DNA from: Streptomyces dengpaensis
GTDB lineage: Bacteria; Actinomycetota; Actinomycetes; Streptomycetales; Streptomycetaceae
Reading direction: 5' to 3'
Assembly (NCBI RefSeq): GCF_002946835.1
Contig: NZ_CP026652.1
Location: forward strand, 1,426,001-1,490,000
DNA length: 64,000 nt
Part shown: positions 1-6,821 of the stretch, piece after piece
How positions within the stretch are numbered: the stretch's first letter is position 1
Layout: each line of letters begins with the position of its first letter
Position numbers and translations under genes: made by a program
The notes under the pieces: model-generated
Seen by the model: the letters and a program-made list of their open reading frames with translations, nothing else
Told to the model about the DNA's origin: nothing
Databases searched by the model: none

Positions 1-513
1 GGCTACAGCGTGTACACCTCGGTGCAGTGCCGTGACGCCTCCTGGCCGCGCGACTGGAACCAGTGGCGCAAGGACAACTGGGCGGTGTACGACAAGGCGC
101 CGTTCATGACCTGGAACAACACCTGGTACAACGCGCCGTGCGCCTTCTGGCCGACCCGCTCGCTCCACCCGGTGGACGTCTCCAACCACGCCCTGCCGCC
201 GGTGCTGCTCTTCCAGGCCACGAACGACGCGGCCACCCCGTACCAGGGCGGCGTGACGGTCCACCGCCAACTGCGCGGTTCCAGCCTGGTGGTCGAGCAG
301 GGCGGCGGGAACCACGGCATCACGCTGAGCGGCAACGGCTGCCTGGACAAGCACCTGGCCGCGTATCTGACCAACGGCAAGGTGCCGCGCAGCGGTGGCG
401 AGGTCGACGCGGTGTGCAAGAAGCTGCCCGACCCGGAGCCGCCCGCCACCAAGGCGGCGTCCACCGCCTCGCGCGGCTCGGCGCTGCACGGACTGCTCGG
501 CTTCCGGGGCTGA
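1..513 (+). CDS. C-terminal part of a secreted TAP-like alpha/beta hydrolase (5' end outside window)
   Basis: The open frame enters from the left edge and stops with TGA at 511-513, so only about 170 C-terminal residues are present. They match the C-terminal domain of tripeptidyl-aminopeptidase-type hydrolases: a probable catalytic Asp in 'QATNDAATPYQG' and a catalytic His in 'GGGNHGI', with Cys residues in 'NAPCAFWP' and 'NGCLDK' that suggest an exported protein. The nucleophile Ser, oxyanion hole and signal peptide lie upstream of the window. In this family the enzymes remove N-terminal tripeptides or act on esters; the substrate cannot be told here. The first in-frame GTG at 10 is not a real start. 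Confidence 0.8.
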   Translation, partial: GYSVYTSVQCRDASWPRDWNQWRKDNWAVYDKAPFMTWNNTWYNAPCAFWPTRSLHPVDVSNHALPPVLLFQATNDAATPYQGGVTVHRQLRGSSLVVEQGGGNHGITLSGNGCLDKHLAAYLTNGKVPRSGGEVDAVCKKLPDPEPPATKAASTASRGSALHGLLGFRG

Positions 514-573
514 ACCGCCGCTGAGCAATGGCCCGTCGGGGGCATTGTCAGACCCGTGGTCCACCATGGACGC

Positions 574-1197
574 ATGAGTGAGCTGACGCGCGTTTCCGCC
601 CCCGACGGGGCCGCCCCCGCCGCCCCGCGCCCCCTCACCCCAGTCCCGGCTGGGCGAGTGAGTCGGCTCCGGGTCCGCGCGATGACCCTCGACGACTGCG
701 ATCGCGTGGCGGAGATCCGCGTCCGCGGCTGGCAGACCGCCTACAAGGGGCTCATACCGCAGCCGTACCTCGACACGCTCAGCGTGGAGGAGGACGCGGC
801 GCGGCGGCGTACGTACGTCGAGCGGGGTGACCGGGCCGTCGTGGACCTGATCGCCGAGCAGGACGGCGAGGTCGTCGGCTGGGCCTGCCACGGGCCGTAC
901 CGGGACGGTGAAGTCCGCACCGAGGACGTCGAGTTGTATGCGATCTATGTGCATCCCGACCGGGTCGGAGAGGGGGTGGGGCGCGCGCTGCTGCGGGAGT
1001 CGGTCGGCCGGTGCGCGGCGGCCGGGTACGAGCGGATGCTGCTGTGGGTGCTCAAGGAGAACACCCTGGCGCGCCGTTTCTACGAGCGGGCCGGATTCGG
1101 CCCCGACGGCGCCGAGGAGCCCTTCGACGTGGACGGTGTCGCGGTGCCCGAGGTGCGCTACGTCCGCTCGCTGACCGGTGACGGCGTCAGCCGGTGA
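574..1197 (+). CDS. GNAT family N-acetyltransferase
   Basis: 207 residues. The ATG at 574 is preferred over an in-frame GTG at 556. A Pro/Ala-rich N-terminus of about 30 residues precedes the GNAT fold. The acetyl-CoA pyrophosphate loop is visible as 'RVGEGVGRALL' (Q/RxxGxG/A), preceded by the usual beta4 'LYAIYVHPD' and followed by 'NTLARRFYERAGF'. The family transfers acetyl from acetyl-CoA to an amine; the acceptor is unknown. The last codons (TGDGVSR) lie inside a 16-bp tandem repeat that continues past the stop codon. Confidence 0.85.
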   Translation: MSELTRVSAPDGAAPAAPRPLTPVPAGRVSRLRVRAMTLDDCDRVAEIRVRGWQTAYKGLIPQPYLDTLSVEEDAARRRTYVERGDRAVVDLIAEQDGEVVGWACHGPYRDGEVRTEDVELYAIYVHPDRVGEGVGRALLRESVGRCAAAGYERMLLWVLKENTLARRFYERAGFGPDGAEEPFDVDGVAVPEVRYVRSLTGDGVSR

Positions 1198-1255
1198 CGG
1201 CATCAACCGGTCACGGCATCAACCGGTCACGGCATCAACCGGTCACGGCATCAAC
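1176..1255 (+). repeat. 16-bp tandem repeat, 5 units, spanning a stop codon
   Basis: Five consecutive 16-bp units (consensus CGGTCACGGCATCAAC) begin at 1176, 1192, 1208, 1224 and 1240. The first unit codes for the last residues of the GNAT protein and its end meets the TGA. Units 3-5 are identical and units 1-2 diverge slightly, as expected for recent expansion from the gene end outward. Confidence 0.9.
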
Positions 1256-1296
1256 TGAGCCGTGTGCACGGCCAGTTGCGCAGACAGCGGGCGGGC

Positions 1297-1869
1297 CTAG
1301 GCCTTGGGCAGCCGCGCCAGCGCATGGACGGCCGCTTCCGCGAGTGCCGGATGCGCCAGCGCCTCGTTGAGGACGGGTCTCGCGCGTACGTCCCCCAGCG
1401 CGCCAAGACCCTCCACGCACGCAAGGGCGACTCGGCGGTACGGGTCGTGCGGGCGCAGCCTGCGCTCCAGGGTGGTGATCAGCGCGGGCACGGCCTCGGG
1501 GGCGCGCAGCTCGACCAGGAGCCGTACCGGGTGGAGCGCGTAGGCGACACGCAGCTCGTTCGTGGCGAGTGCGGCCGCCGCGCGCGCCGTGCGGGGGTCG
1601 CCGAGCCGGGCGAGGGCGTACGCGGCGGACGCGCAGCGCTGTGGATCGCGGTGGTTGAGCAGCAGGACGAGCGCCTCGAAGGCCCGCCGGTCTCCGGCGA
1701 CCCCGAGCCGGAAGGCGACCAACTCCCGGGCCCACAGCGGTTGTCCGGGCGCGGTCAGCGCGGCCGCCAGCTCGTCCACGTCCTCGGTCGCCAGGAGACG
1801 GTCGTACGCCGCCGAGGCCCCGGCCTCGGTCCGTAAACGCTCCGTGAGTGATCGCAACGCTTGGTTCAT
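1297..1869 (-). CDS. HEAT-repeat protein
   Basis: 190 residues from ATG 1869 (start MNQALRS). The body is a run of amphipathic helix pairs typical of HEAT/PBS-lyase-like repeats ('RCASAAYALARLGDPRTA', 'VALACVEGLGALGDVRAR'), which form a solenoid used for protein binding. There are no catalytic motifs. Homologues in Streptomyces are sometimes labelled adenylosuccinate lyase, which nothing in this sequence supports. It is transcribed away from the dehydrogenase gene across a 420-bp gap. Confidence 0.7.
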   Translation of the reverse strand: MNQALRSLTERLRTEAGASAAYDRLLATEDVDELAAALTAPGQPLWARELVAFRLGVAGDRRAFEALVLLLNHRDPQRCASAAYALARLGDPRTARAAAALATNELRVAYALHPVRLLVELRAPEAVPALITTLERRLRPHDPYRRVALACVEGLGALGDVRARPVLNEALAHPALAEAAVHALARLPKA

Positions 1870-1955
1870 GGCGCCGAGCCTAGAGAAGCCGGTCGATCCT
1901 GGAGAAGCCCGTACGGCTCCGGGGATGGGCATCACAAACTCAGGGCTGGCGCGCT

Positions 1956-1999
1956 CGTTACTGGCGGGTTAAGCTCAGACGAGCGAGTTACCCACTCGC
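1956..1999. promoter_or_regulatory. Candidate operator pair for a TetR-type regulator
   Basis: 1983-1999 is a perfect inverted repeat (GCGAGT-TACCC-ACTCGC). Just upstream, 1957-1972 (GTTACTGGCGGGTTAA) is an imperfect inverted repeat that resembles operators of TetR regulators of fatty-acid genes. A TetR gene lies downstream at 4235. The link is inference. Confidence 0.35.
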
Positions 2000-2037
2000 G
2001 CACTCATTCATGGCGGCCTGGTGACGCAGCCGCCGTG

Positions 2038-2075
2038 ATGGGGGCACCCCCCACGCCCTTAGGGCAGTGGGGGAA
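2038..2075. repeat. Interspersed GC-rich hairpin element
   Basis: A run of Gs followed by CCCCCAC-GCCCT / AGGGC-GTGGGGG folds into a hairpin with one mismatch at 2048-2073. A related element lies inside ogt at 24599-24640. Elements of this look (ATGGGGG..CCCCCC..GTGGGGGA) are scattered in Streptomyces genomes. Confidence 0.6.
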
Positions 2076-2292
2076 GTCGGTTCGGTACTTCACGTACCTG
2101 AGTACGACACGGCTCCGGGACAGGGCCGGTCGGCAACACCGTTCCCTGCGGCGTCCGTTCGTCGGCGACCCAGGACGGCACCGGGCGTGTGCGCTCGTCA
2201 GCCCGGCAACACCCGCAACCTCCGCACTGTGTGCGCCTATTGGCGTTTCCACGTGCGCACCTCAGTCGTCACCCTCTCTCAGGAGTCCCGCG

Positions 2293-4098
2293 ATGGCCAC
2301 TCCCCAGTCCGACATCCCTCTGTCCCAGCTCAAGACCGTCGCCGTCGTCGGCCTCGGCACCATGGGCACCGGCATCGCCGAGGTCCTCGCCCGGGCCGGC
2401 CGCGAGGTCATCGGCATCGACATCAGCGAGGCCGCCACCACCCAGGCCGTCACCGCGCTCGAGGCCTCGACCGCCCGCGCCGTGCGGCGCGAGCGTCTCA
2501 CCGAGCAGGAGCGCGGCGACGTCCTCTCCCGCTTCCGTACGTTCACCGATCTCGCGGCCGCGGCCGACGCCGACCTGGTCATCGAGGTGACGCCGGAGTC
2601 GTACGACATCAAGCAGCAGGTCTTCCGGGCGCTCGACGGGATCGTGCGCCCGGAGACGATCCTCGCGACCGGCACCAACGCCCTGTCCGTGACGCGCCTC
2701 GCCGCCGACTCGGCCCGCCCCGAGCGCGTGCTCGGCCTGCACTTCTTCAACCCGGCCCCGGCCATGCGGCTGGTCGAGGTCGTCTCCTCGGTGCTGACCG
2801 CACCGTCGGCCGTCGCCGCGGTCACCGACCTCGCGCTGGAACTCGGCAAGGAGCCCGTCGCGGTCGGAGACCGGCCCGGATTCGTCGCCGACGGGCTGCT
2901 GTTCGGCTACCTCAACCAGGCCGCCGCGATGTACGAGGCGAAGTACGCCTCCCGCGAGGACATCGACGCCGCGATGAAGCTCGGCTGCGGGCTGCCCATG
3001 GGCCCGCTCGCGCTGCTCGACCTGATCGGCGTCGACACCGCGCGGACGGTCCTGGAGGCCATGTACGCCGCCTCACGCGACCGGCTGCACGCTCCCGCAC
3101 CCATCCTCAAGCAGCTCAGCGAGGCGGGCCTGACCGGCCGGAAGTCGGGGCGCGGCTTCTTCACGTACGAGGCTCCCGGCAGCGCCACCGTCGTGCGCGA
3201 CGCGCTGACACCGCTGGAGGGGGCCGCGCTCGCCCCGGGCCGCACCGTCCGCTCCGTCGGCGTCGCCGGCTCCGGCACGATGGCGTCCGGTATCGCCGAG
3301 GTCTTCGCGAAGGGCGGTTACGAGGTCGTCCTCGCCGCCCGCAGCGAGGAGAAGGCAGAGGCGGCCAAGTCCCGTATCGCCAAGTCGCTTTCGCGTTCTG
3401 TCGACAAGGGCCGGATGACGGCCGAGGCGGCGGCACAGACCCTGGACCGGATCACCCCGGCGGGCACGTACGACGCCTTCGCCGAGGTCGATCTGGCGCT
3501 GGAGGCGGTCGCCGAGGAGCTGGAGATCAAGCAGCAGCTGTTCGCCACTCTCGACAAGGTCTGCAAGCCCGGCGCGATCCTCGCCACCACCACCTCCTCG
3601 CTGCCCGTCGTCGCCTGCGCCCGCGTCACCTCGCGCCCGCAGGACGTGATCGGGATGCACTTCTTCAACCCGGCGCCCGCGATGAAGCTGGTCGAGGTGG
3701 TCCGTACGGTGCTGACCGCGGACGACGCCCACTCAACGGTTCGCGAGGTCTGCGTCAAGATCAAGAAGCATGCCGTCGACTGCGGTGACCGTGCCGGTTT
3801 CATCGTCAACGCGCTGCTGTTCCCGTATCTCAACAACGCGATCAAGATGGTGCAGGAGCACTATGCGTCTCTTGACGACATCGACGCGGCGATGAAGCTG
3901 GGCGGCGGGTACCCGATGGGCCCGTTCGAGCTCCTGGACGTGGTCGGGCTCGACGTCTCCCTGGCCATCGAGAAGGTTCTGCACCGCGAGTTCCGTGACC
4001 CGGGCCTGGCCCCGGCGCCGCTCCTGGAGCATCTGGTGGCCGCGGGCTGCCTCGGCCGCAAGACGGGCCGCGGCTTCCGCGAATATGCCCGGCGCTGA
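2293..4098 (+). CDS. Tandem-fused 3-hydroxyacyl-CoA (3-hydroxybutyryl-CoA) dehydrogenase
   Basis: 601 residues from ATG 2293 (AGGAG eight bases upstream). The protein is two complete dehydrogenases in a row, each an NAD-binding Rossmann domain plus a helical C-terminal domain. Copy 1 has 'VVGLGTMGTGIAEV', 'GLHFFNPAPAM' and 'GFVADGLLFGYLN'. Copy 2 has 'VAGSGTMASGIAEV', 'GMHFFNPAPAM' and 'GFIVNALLFPYLN'. The family oxidises (S)-3-hydroxyacyl-CoA with NAD(P); next to ccr the likely substrate pair is acetoacetyl-CoA/3-hydroxybutyryl-CoA, leading to crotonyl-CoA. Duplicated forms are known in Streptomyces. Copy 1 has Asp where the active-site Asn of the usual 'VNxLL' motif sits, so copy 2 may do most of the catalysis. 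Confidence 0.9.
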   Translation: MATPQSDIPLSQLKTVAVVGLGTMGTGIAEVLARAGREVIGIDISEAATTQAVTALEASTARAVRRERLTEQERGDVLSRFRTFTDLAAAADADLVIEVTPESYDIKQQVFRALDGIVRPETILATGTNALSVTRLAADSARPERVLGLHFFNPAPAMRLVEVVSSVLTAPSAVAAVTDLALELGKEPVAVGDRPGFVADGLLFGYLNQAAAMYEAKYASREDIDAAMKLGCGLPMGPLALLDLIGVDTARTVLEAMYAASRDRLHAPAPILKQLSEAGLTGRKSGRGFFTYEAPGSATVVRDALTPLEGAALAPGRTVRSVGVAGSGTMASGIAEVFAKGGYEVVLAARSEEKAEAAKSRIAKSLSRSVDKGRMTAEAAAQTLDRITPAGTYDAFAEVDLALEAVAEELEIKQQLFATLDKVCKPGAILATTTSSLPVVACARVTSRPQDVIGMHFFNPAPAMKLVEVVRTVLTADDAHSTVREVCVKIKKHAVDCGDRAGFIVNALLFPYLNNAIKMVQEHYASLDDIDAAMKLGGGYPMGPFELLDVVGLDVSLAIEKVLHREFRDPGLAPAPLLEHLVAAGCLGRKTGRGFREYARR

Positions 4099-4161
4099 GC
4101 GCCCGGGCGACTGGTTCAGAGACAGCGCCGACTGGGGCGGACTGCTCGACCCGACCGGTAA

Positions 4162-4186
4162 CCCCCCGCCCGTCGCGGGCGGGGGG
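4162..4186. terminator. GC hairpin after the dehydrogenase gene
   Basis: Perfect 11-bp stem (CCCCCCGCCCG / CGGGCGGGGGG) with a 3-base loop, 64 bases after the stop codon. There is no T-run, as is common for Streptomyces terminators. Confidence 0.65.
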
Positions 4187-4234
4187 ATCCCCGGACATGC
4201 ACGCTCTCCTGCGCACATGCAGTACGTTCGGGTC

Positions 4235-5047
4235 ATGTCCCAGCCCGCCAAGTCCTCACGTACACCAGCCACGCCCGACGCGCCGGAAAGCGCCGCAGGC
4301 AGTCGCGCGGCCGCGCAGCGGCTCAAGATGCGCCGAGAACTGGCGGCCGCGGCCATGGAGCTGTTCGCGACCAAGGGCTACGAGGCGACCACCGTCGACG
4401 AGATCGCCGCCCGGGCCGGGGTGGCCCGCCGTACCTTCTTCCGCCACTTCCGCTCCAAGGAAGAGGCGATCTTCCCGGACCACGACGACACACTGATCCG
4501 GGCGGAGGCGGTGCTCAACGCGGCACCCGCCCATGAGCACCCGCTCGACACCGTGTGCCGTGGCATCAAGGAAGTCATGAAGATGTACGCGGCCCGGCCC
4601 GAGATCTCCGTCTCGCGCTACAAGCTGACCCGCGAGGTGCCGACGCTGCGGGAGGCCGAGATCGCCTCGGTGGCCCGGTACGAGCGGCTCTTCACGCGCT
4701 ATCTCCTGGGCCACTTCGACGAGCACGCGCACGACGACGACGCCAACGACGATCCGCTGCTCGCGGAGGTCGCCGCGTCGGCCGTGGTCACGGCGCACAA
4801 CCACGTCCTGCGGCGCTGGCTGCGGGCCGGCGGTCAGGGCGACGTGGAGGCCCAGCTGGACCACGCCTTCGCCATCGTCCGCAAGGCGTTCGGCACGGGG
4901 ATCGGCGCCGGGCGCGAGGCTGCGCCTCGGTCGGCGCCCGCTTCCTCGTTCACGGAGGGGGATGTCCTGGTGACCGTGGCCCGGGTCGATGCGCCCCTGG
5001 ACCAGGTCATGCGCACCATCGAGCAGGCGCTCAAGGAACGGTCGTAG
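4235..5047 (+). CDS. TetR family transcriptional regulator
   Basis: 270 residues from ATG 4235 (an in-frame ATG at 4217 would add six residues). After a short disordered N-terminus, the helix-turn-helix domain is clear: 'MELFATKGYEATTVDEIA' followed by 'AGVARRTFFRHFRSKEEA'. The C-terminal ligand-binding domain is family-typical and does not name the ligand. It sits between the dehydrogenase and ccr, on the same strand, with a hairpin on each side, so it has its own transcript. By position it is the best candidate regulator of the ethylmalonyl-CoA genes. Confidence 0.9.
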   Translation: MSQPAKSSRTPATPDAPESAAGSRAAAQRLKMRRELAAAAMELFATKGYEATTVDEIAARAGVARRTFFRHFRSKEEAIFPDHDDTLIRAEAVLNAAPAHEHPLDTVCRGIKEVMKMYAARPEISVSRYKLTREVPTLREAEIASVARYERLFTRYLLGHFDEHAHDDDANDDPLLAEVAASAVVTAHNHVLRRWLRAGGQGDVEAQLDHAFAIVRKAFGTGIGAGREAAPRSAPASSFTEGDVLVTVARVDAPLDQVMRTIEQALKERS

Positions 5048-5090
5048 CGACTTCTCTCAGAACACCGCGGCTCCGCCGCTTGTCCTCAAT

Positions 5091-5124
5091 CGCCGGACGG
5101 GCCTTGAGCGCGTCCGGCGTTTTT
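5091..5124 (+). terminator. Rho-independent terminator of the TetR gene
   Basis: CGCCGGACG (5091-5099) pairs with CGTCCGGCG (5111-5119) and is followed directly by five Ts. The hairpin is built from the same 'GTCCGGCG...TTGAG' family of Streptomyces repeat seen at 20049-20132. Confidence 0.8.
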
Positions 5125-5222
5125 GCGTCCCGATCTGGGTGTTTTGCGGGCGCATCTGATCGATCATCGCTCATCTGTTACGTAAAGATTTCACCTGAGC
5201 GCAATTTTTGGCACTCCGTGCC

Positions 5223-5251
5223 TTGTCAGGTGACACGGCGTGCCATACGTT
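5223..5251 (+). promoter_or_regulatory. Predicted promoter of the ccr operon
   Basis: TTGTCA at 5223-5228 and TACGTT at 5246-5251 are separated by 17 bases, a good match to a vegetative (HrdB-type) promoter. Transcription would begin near 5258, leaving a leader of about 215 bases before ccr. An A/T-rich patch (5160-5215) lies just upstream. Confidence 0.55.
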
Positions 5252-5474
5252 GAAGGTGTCCGGGCGGCCGGCGTGCAGAGACCTTTCGTACGCCGGCTGT
5301 CCCCGCAAGCCGCATGGCGAGCGCGCCCGGACGCCTGCGTCACAGGCAACCTCCTGCGCCACAAAGCGCTGCCAACAGCACCACCTCCGCCGAACCGACG
5401 GCACACCCCTCAGCAGCAGCACCGACGTAACCCTCAGCGTCTCCCCTCAGACGCTTATCGCCGGAGGCAACACC
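5252..5474 (+). other. Long 5' leader upstream of ccr
   Basis: About 220 bases between the predicted promoter and the ccr start codon without a supported gene. The open frame that runs through it in phase with ccr lacks start signals. I looked for a cobalamin riboswitch because the next gene is a B12 enzyme and did not find its conserved boxes. GGAGG at 5463-5467 is the ccr ribosome-binding site. Confidence 0.5.
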
Positions 5475-6812
5475 GTGAAGGAAATCCTGGACGCGATTCA
5501 GTCGCAGACGGCCACGTCTGCCGACGTCGCCGCTCTGCCGCTCCCCGACTCGTACCGCGCGATCACCGTGCACAAGGACGAGACGGAGATGTTCGCCGGG
5601 CTCAGCACCCGCGACAAGGACCCCCGCAAGTCGATCCACCTGGACGACGTGCCGGTGCCGGAACTCGGCCCTGGCGAGGCCCTGGTGGCCGTCATGGCCT
5701 CCTCCGTGAACTACAACTCGGTCTGGACCTCGATCTTCGAGCCGCTGCCGACCTTCGGCTTCCTGGAGCGTTACGGCAAGCTCAGCGAGCTCACCAAGCG
5801 CCACGACCTGCCGTACCACATCATCGGCTCCGACCTCGCGGGCGTCGTCCTGCGCACCGGCCCCGGCGTCAACGCCTGGAAGCCCGGTGACGAGGTCGTC
5901 GCGCACTGCCTGTCCGTCGAGCTGGAGTCCTCCGACGGGCACAACGACACGATGCTCGACCCCGAGCAGCGCATCTGGGGCTTCGAGACGAACTTCGGCG
6001 GCCTCGCCGAGATCGCGCTCGTCAAGTCCAACCAGCTGATGCCGAAGCCGGATCACCTGAGCTGGGAGGAGGCCGCCGCTCCGGGTCTGGTCAACTCGAC
6101 CGCGTACCGGCAGCTCGTGTCCCGCAACGGCGCCGGCATGAAGCAGGGCGACAACGTGCTCATCTGGGGCGCGAGCGGCGGACTCGGCTCGTACGCCACG
6201 CAGTTCGCGCTCGCCGGCGGCGCCAACCCGATCTGTGTCGTCAGCAGCCCGCAGAAGGCGGAGATCTGCCGGGCGATGGGCGCCGAGGCGATCATCGACC
6301 GCAACGCCGAGGACTACAAGTTCTGGAAGGACGAGCACACCCAGGACCCGAAGGAGTGGAAGCGCTTCGGCAAGCGCATCCGCGAGCTGACCGGCGGCGA
6401 GGACGTCGACATCGTCTTCGAGCACCCGGGCCGCGAGACCTTCGGCGCCTCCGTGTACGTCACCCGCAAGGGCGGCACGATCGTCACCTGCGCCTCGACC
6501 TCGGGCTACAACCACGAGTACGACAACCGCTACCTGTGGATGTCCCTGAAGCGCATCATCGGCTCGCACTTCGCCAACTACCGCGAGGCCTGGGAGGCCA
6601 ACCGGCTCATCGCGAAGGGCAAGATCCACCCGACGCTCTCCAGGGTGTACTCCCTGGAGGAGACCGGTCAGGCCGCCTACGACGTGCACCGCAACCTTCA
6701 CCAGGGCAAGGTCGGCGTGCTCGCGCTGGCGCCCCGCGAGGGCCTGGGCGTGCGCGACGAGGAGAAGCGCGCCCAGCACATCGACGCCATCAACCGCTTC
6801 CGGAACATCTGA
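5475..6812 (+). CDS. ccr: Crotonyl-CoA carboxylase/reductase
   Basis: 445 residues from GTG 5475. The enzyme reduces crotonyl-CoA with NADPH and adds CO2 to give (2S)-ethylmalonyl-CoA, the defining step of the ethylmalonyl-CoA pathway and a source of polyketide extender units. It is a zinc-free medium-chain dehydrogenase/reductase; the nucleotide loop is 'WGASGGLGSYATQFA' (about 231-245). The four CO2-pocket residues described for Kitasatospora Ccr fall at the same numbers from this start: Asn81 ('VNYNSVW'), Phe170-Glu171 ('WGFETNFGG') and His365 ('IIGSHFANY'). This supports both function and start. It leads an operon with the mutase gene 9 bp downstream. Confidence 0.97.
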   Translation: MKEILDAIQSQTATSADVAALPLPDSYRAITVHKDETEMFAGLSTRDKDPRKSIHLDDVPVPELGPGEALVAVMASSVNYNSVWTSIFEPLPTFGFLERYGKLSELTKRHDLPYHIIGSDLAGVVLRTGPGVNAWKPGDEVVAHCLSVELESSDGHNDTMLDPEQRIWGFETNFGGLAEIALVKSNQLMPKPDHLSWEEAAAPGLVNSTAYRQLVSRNGAGMKQGDNVLIWGASGGLGSYATQFALAGGANPICVVSSPQKAEICRAMGAEAIIDRNAEDYKFWKDEHTQDPKEWKRFGKRIRELTGGEDVDIVFEHPGRETFGASVYVTRKGGTIVTCASTSGYNHEYDNRYLWMSLKRIIGSHFANYREAWEANRLIAKGKIHPTLSRVYSLEETGQAAYDVHRNLHQGKVGVLALAPREGLGVRDEEKRAQHIDAINRFRNI

Positions 6813-6821
6813 GGTCCCCAG

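Larger units (their letters stand above)
1870..2292. other. Intergenic region between divergent HEAT gene and dehydrogenase gene
   Basis: About 420 bp without a convincing gene. It holds two short inverted repeats near 1956-1999, a GC-rich hairpin element at 2040-2075, and a purine-rich ribosome-binding site (AGGAG, 2281-2285) eight bases before the ATG at 2293. The open frame that runs through the gap into the dehydrogenase has no start context and was not used. Confidence 0.6.

Noticed and set aside
2004..2252. Small minus-strand gene in the gap before the dehydrogenase
   Set aside because: No start context, composition like noncoding DNA, and it covers the hairpin element.
5252..5474. Cobalamin riboswitch upstream of ccr-meaA
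   Set aside because: The conserved B12 box and the GCCACTG-type core were not found on either strand.
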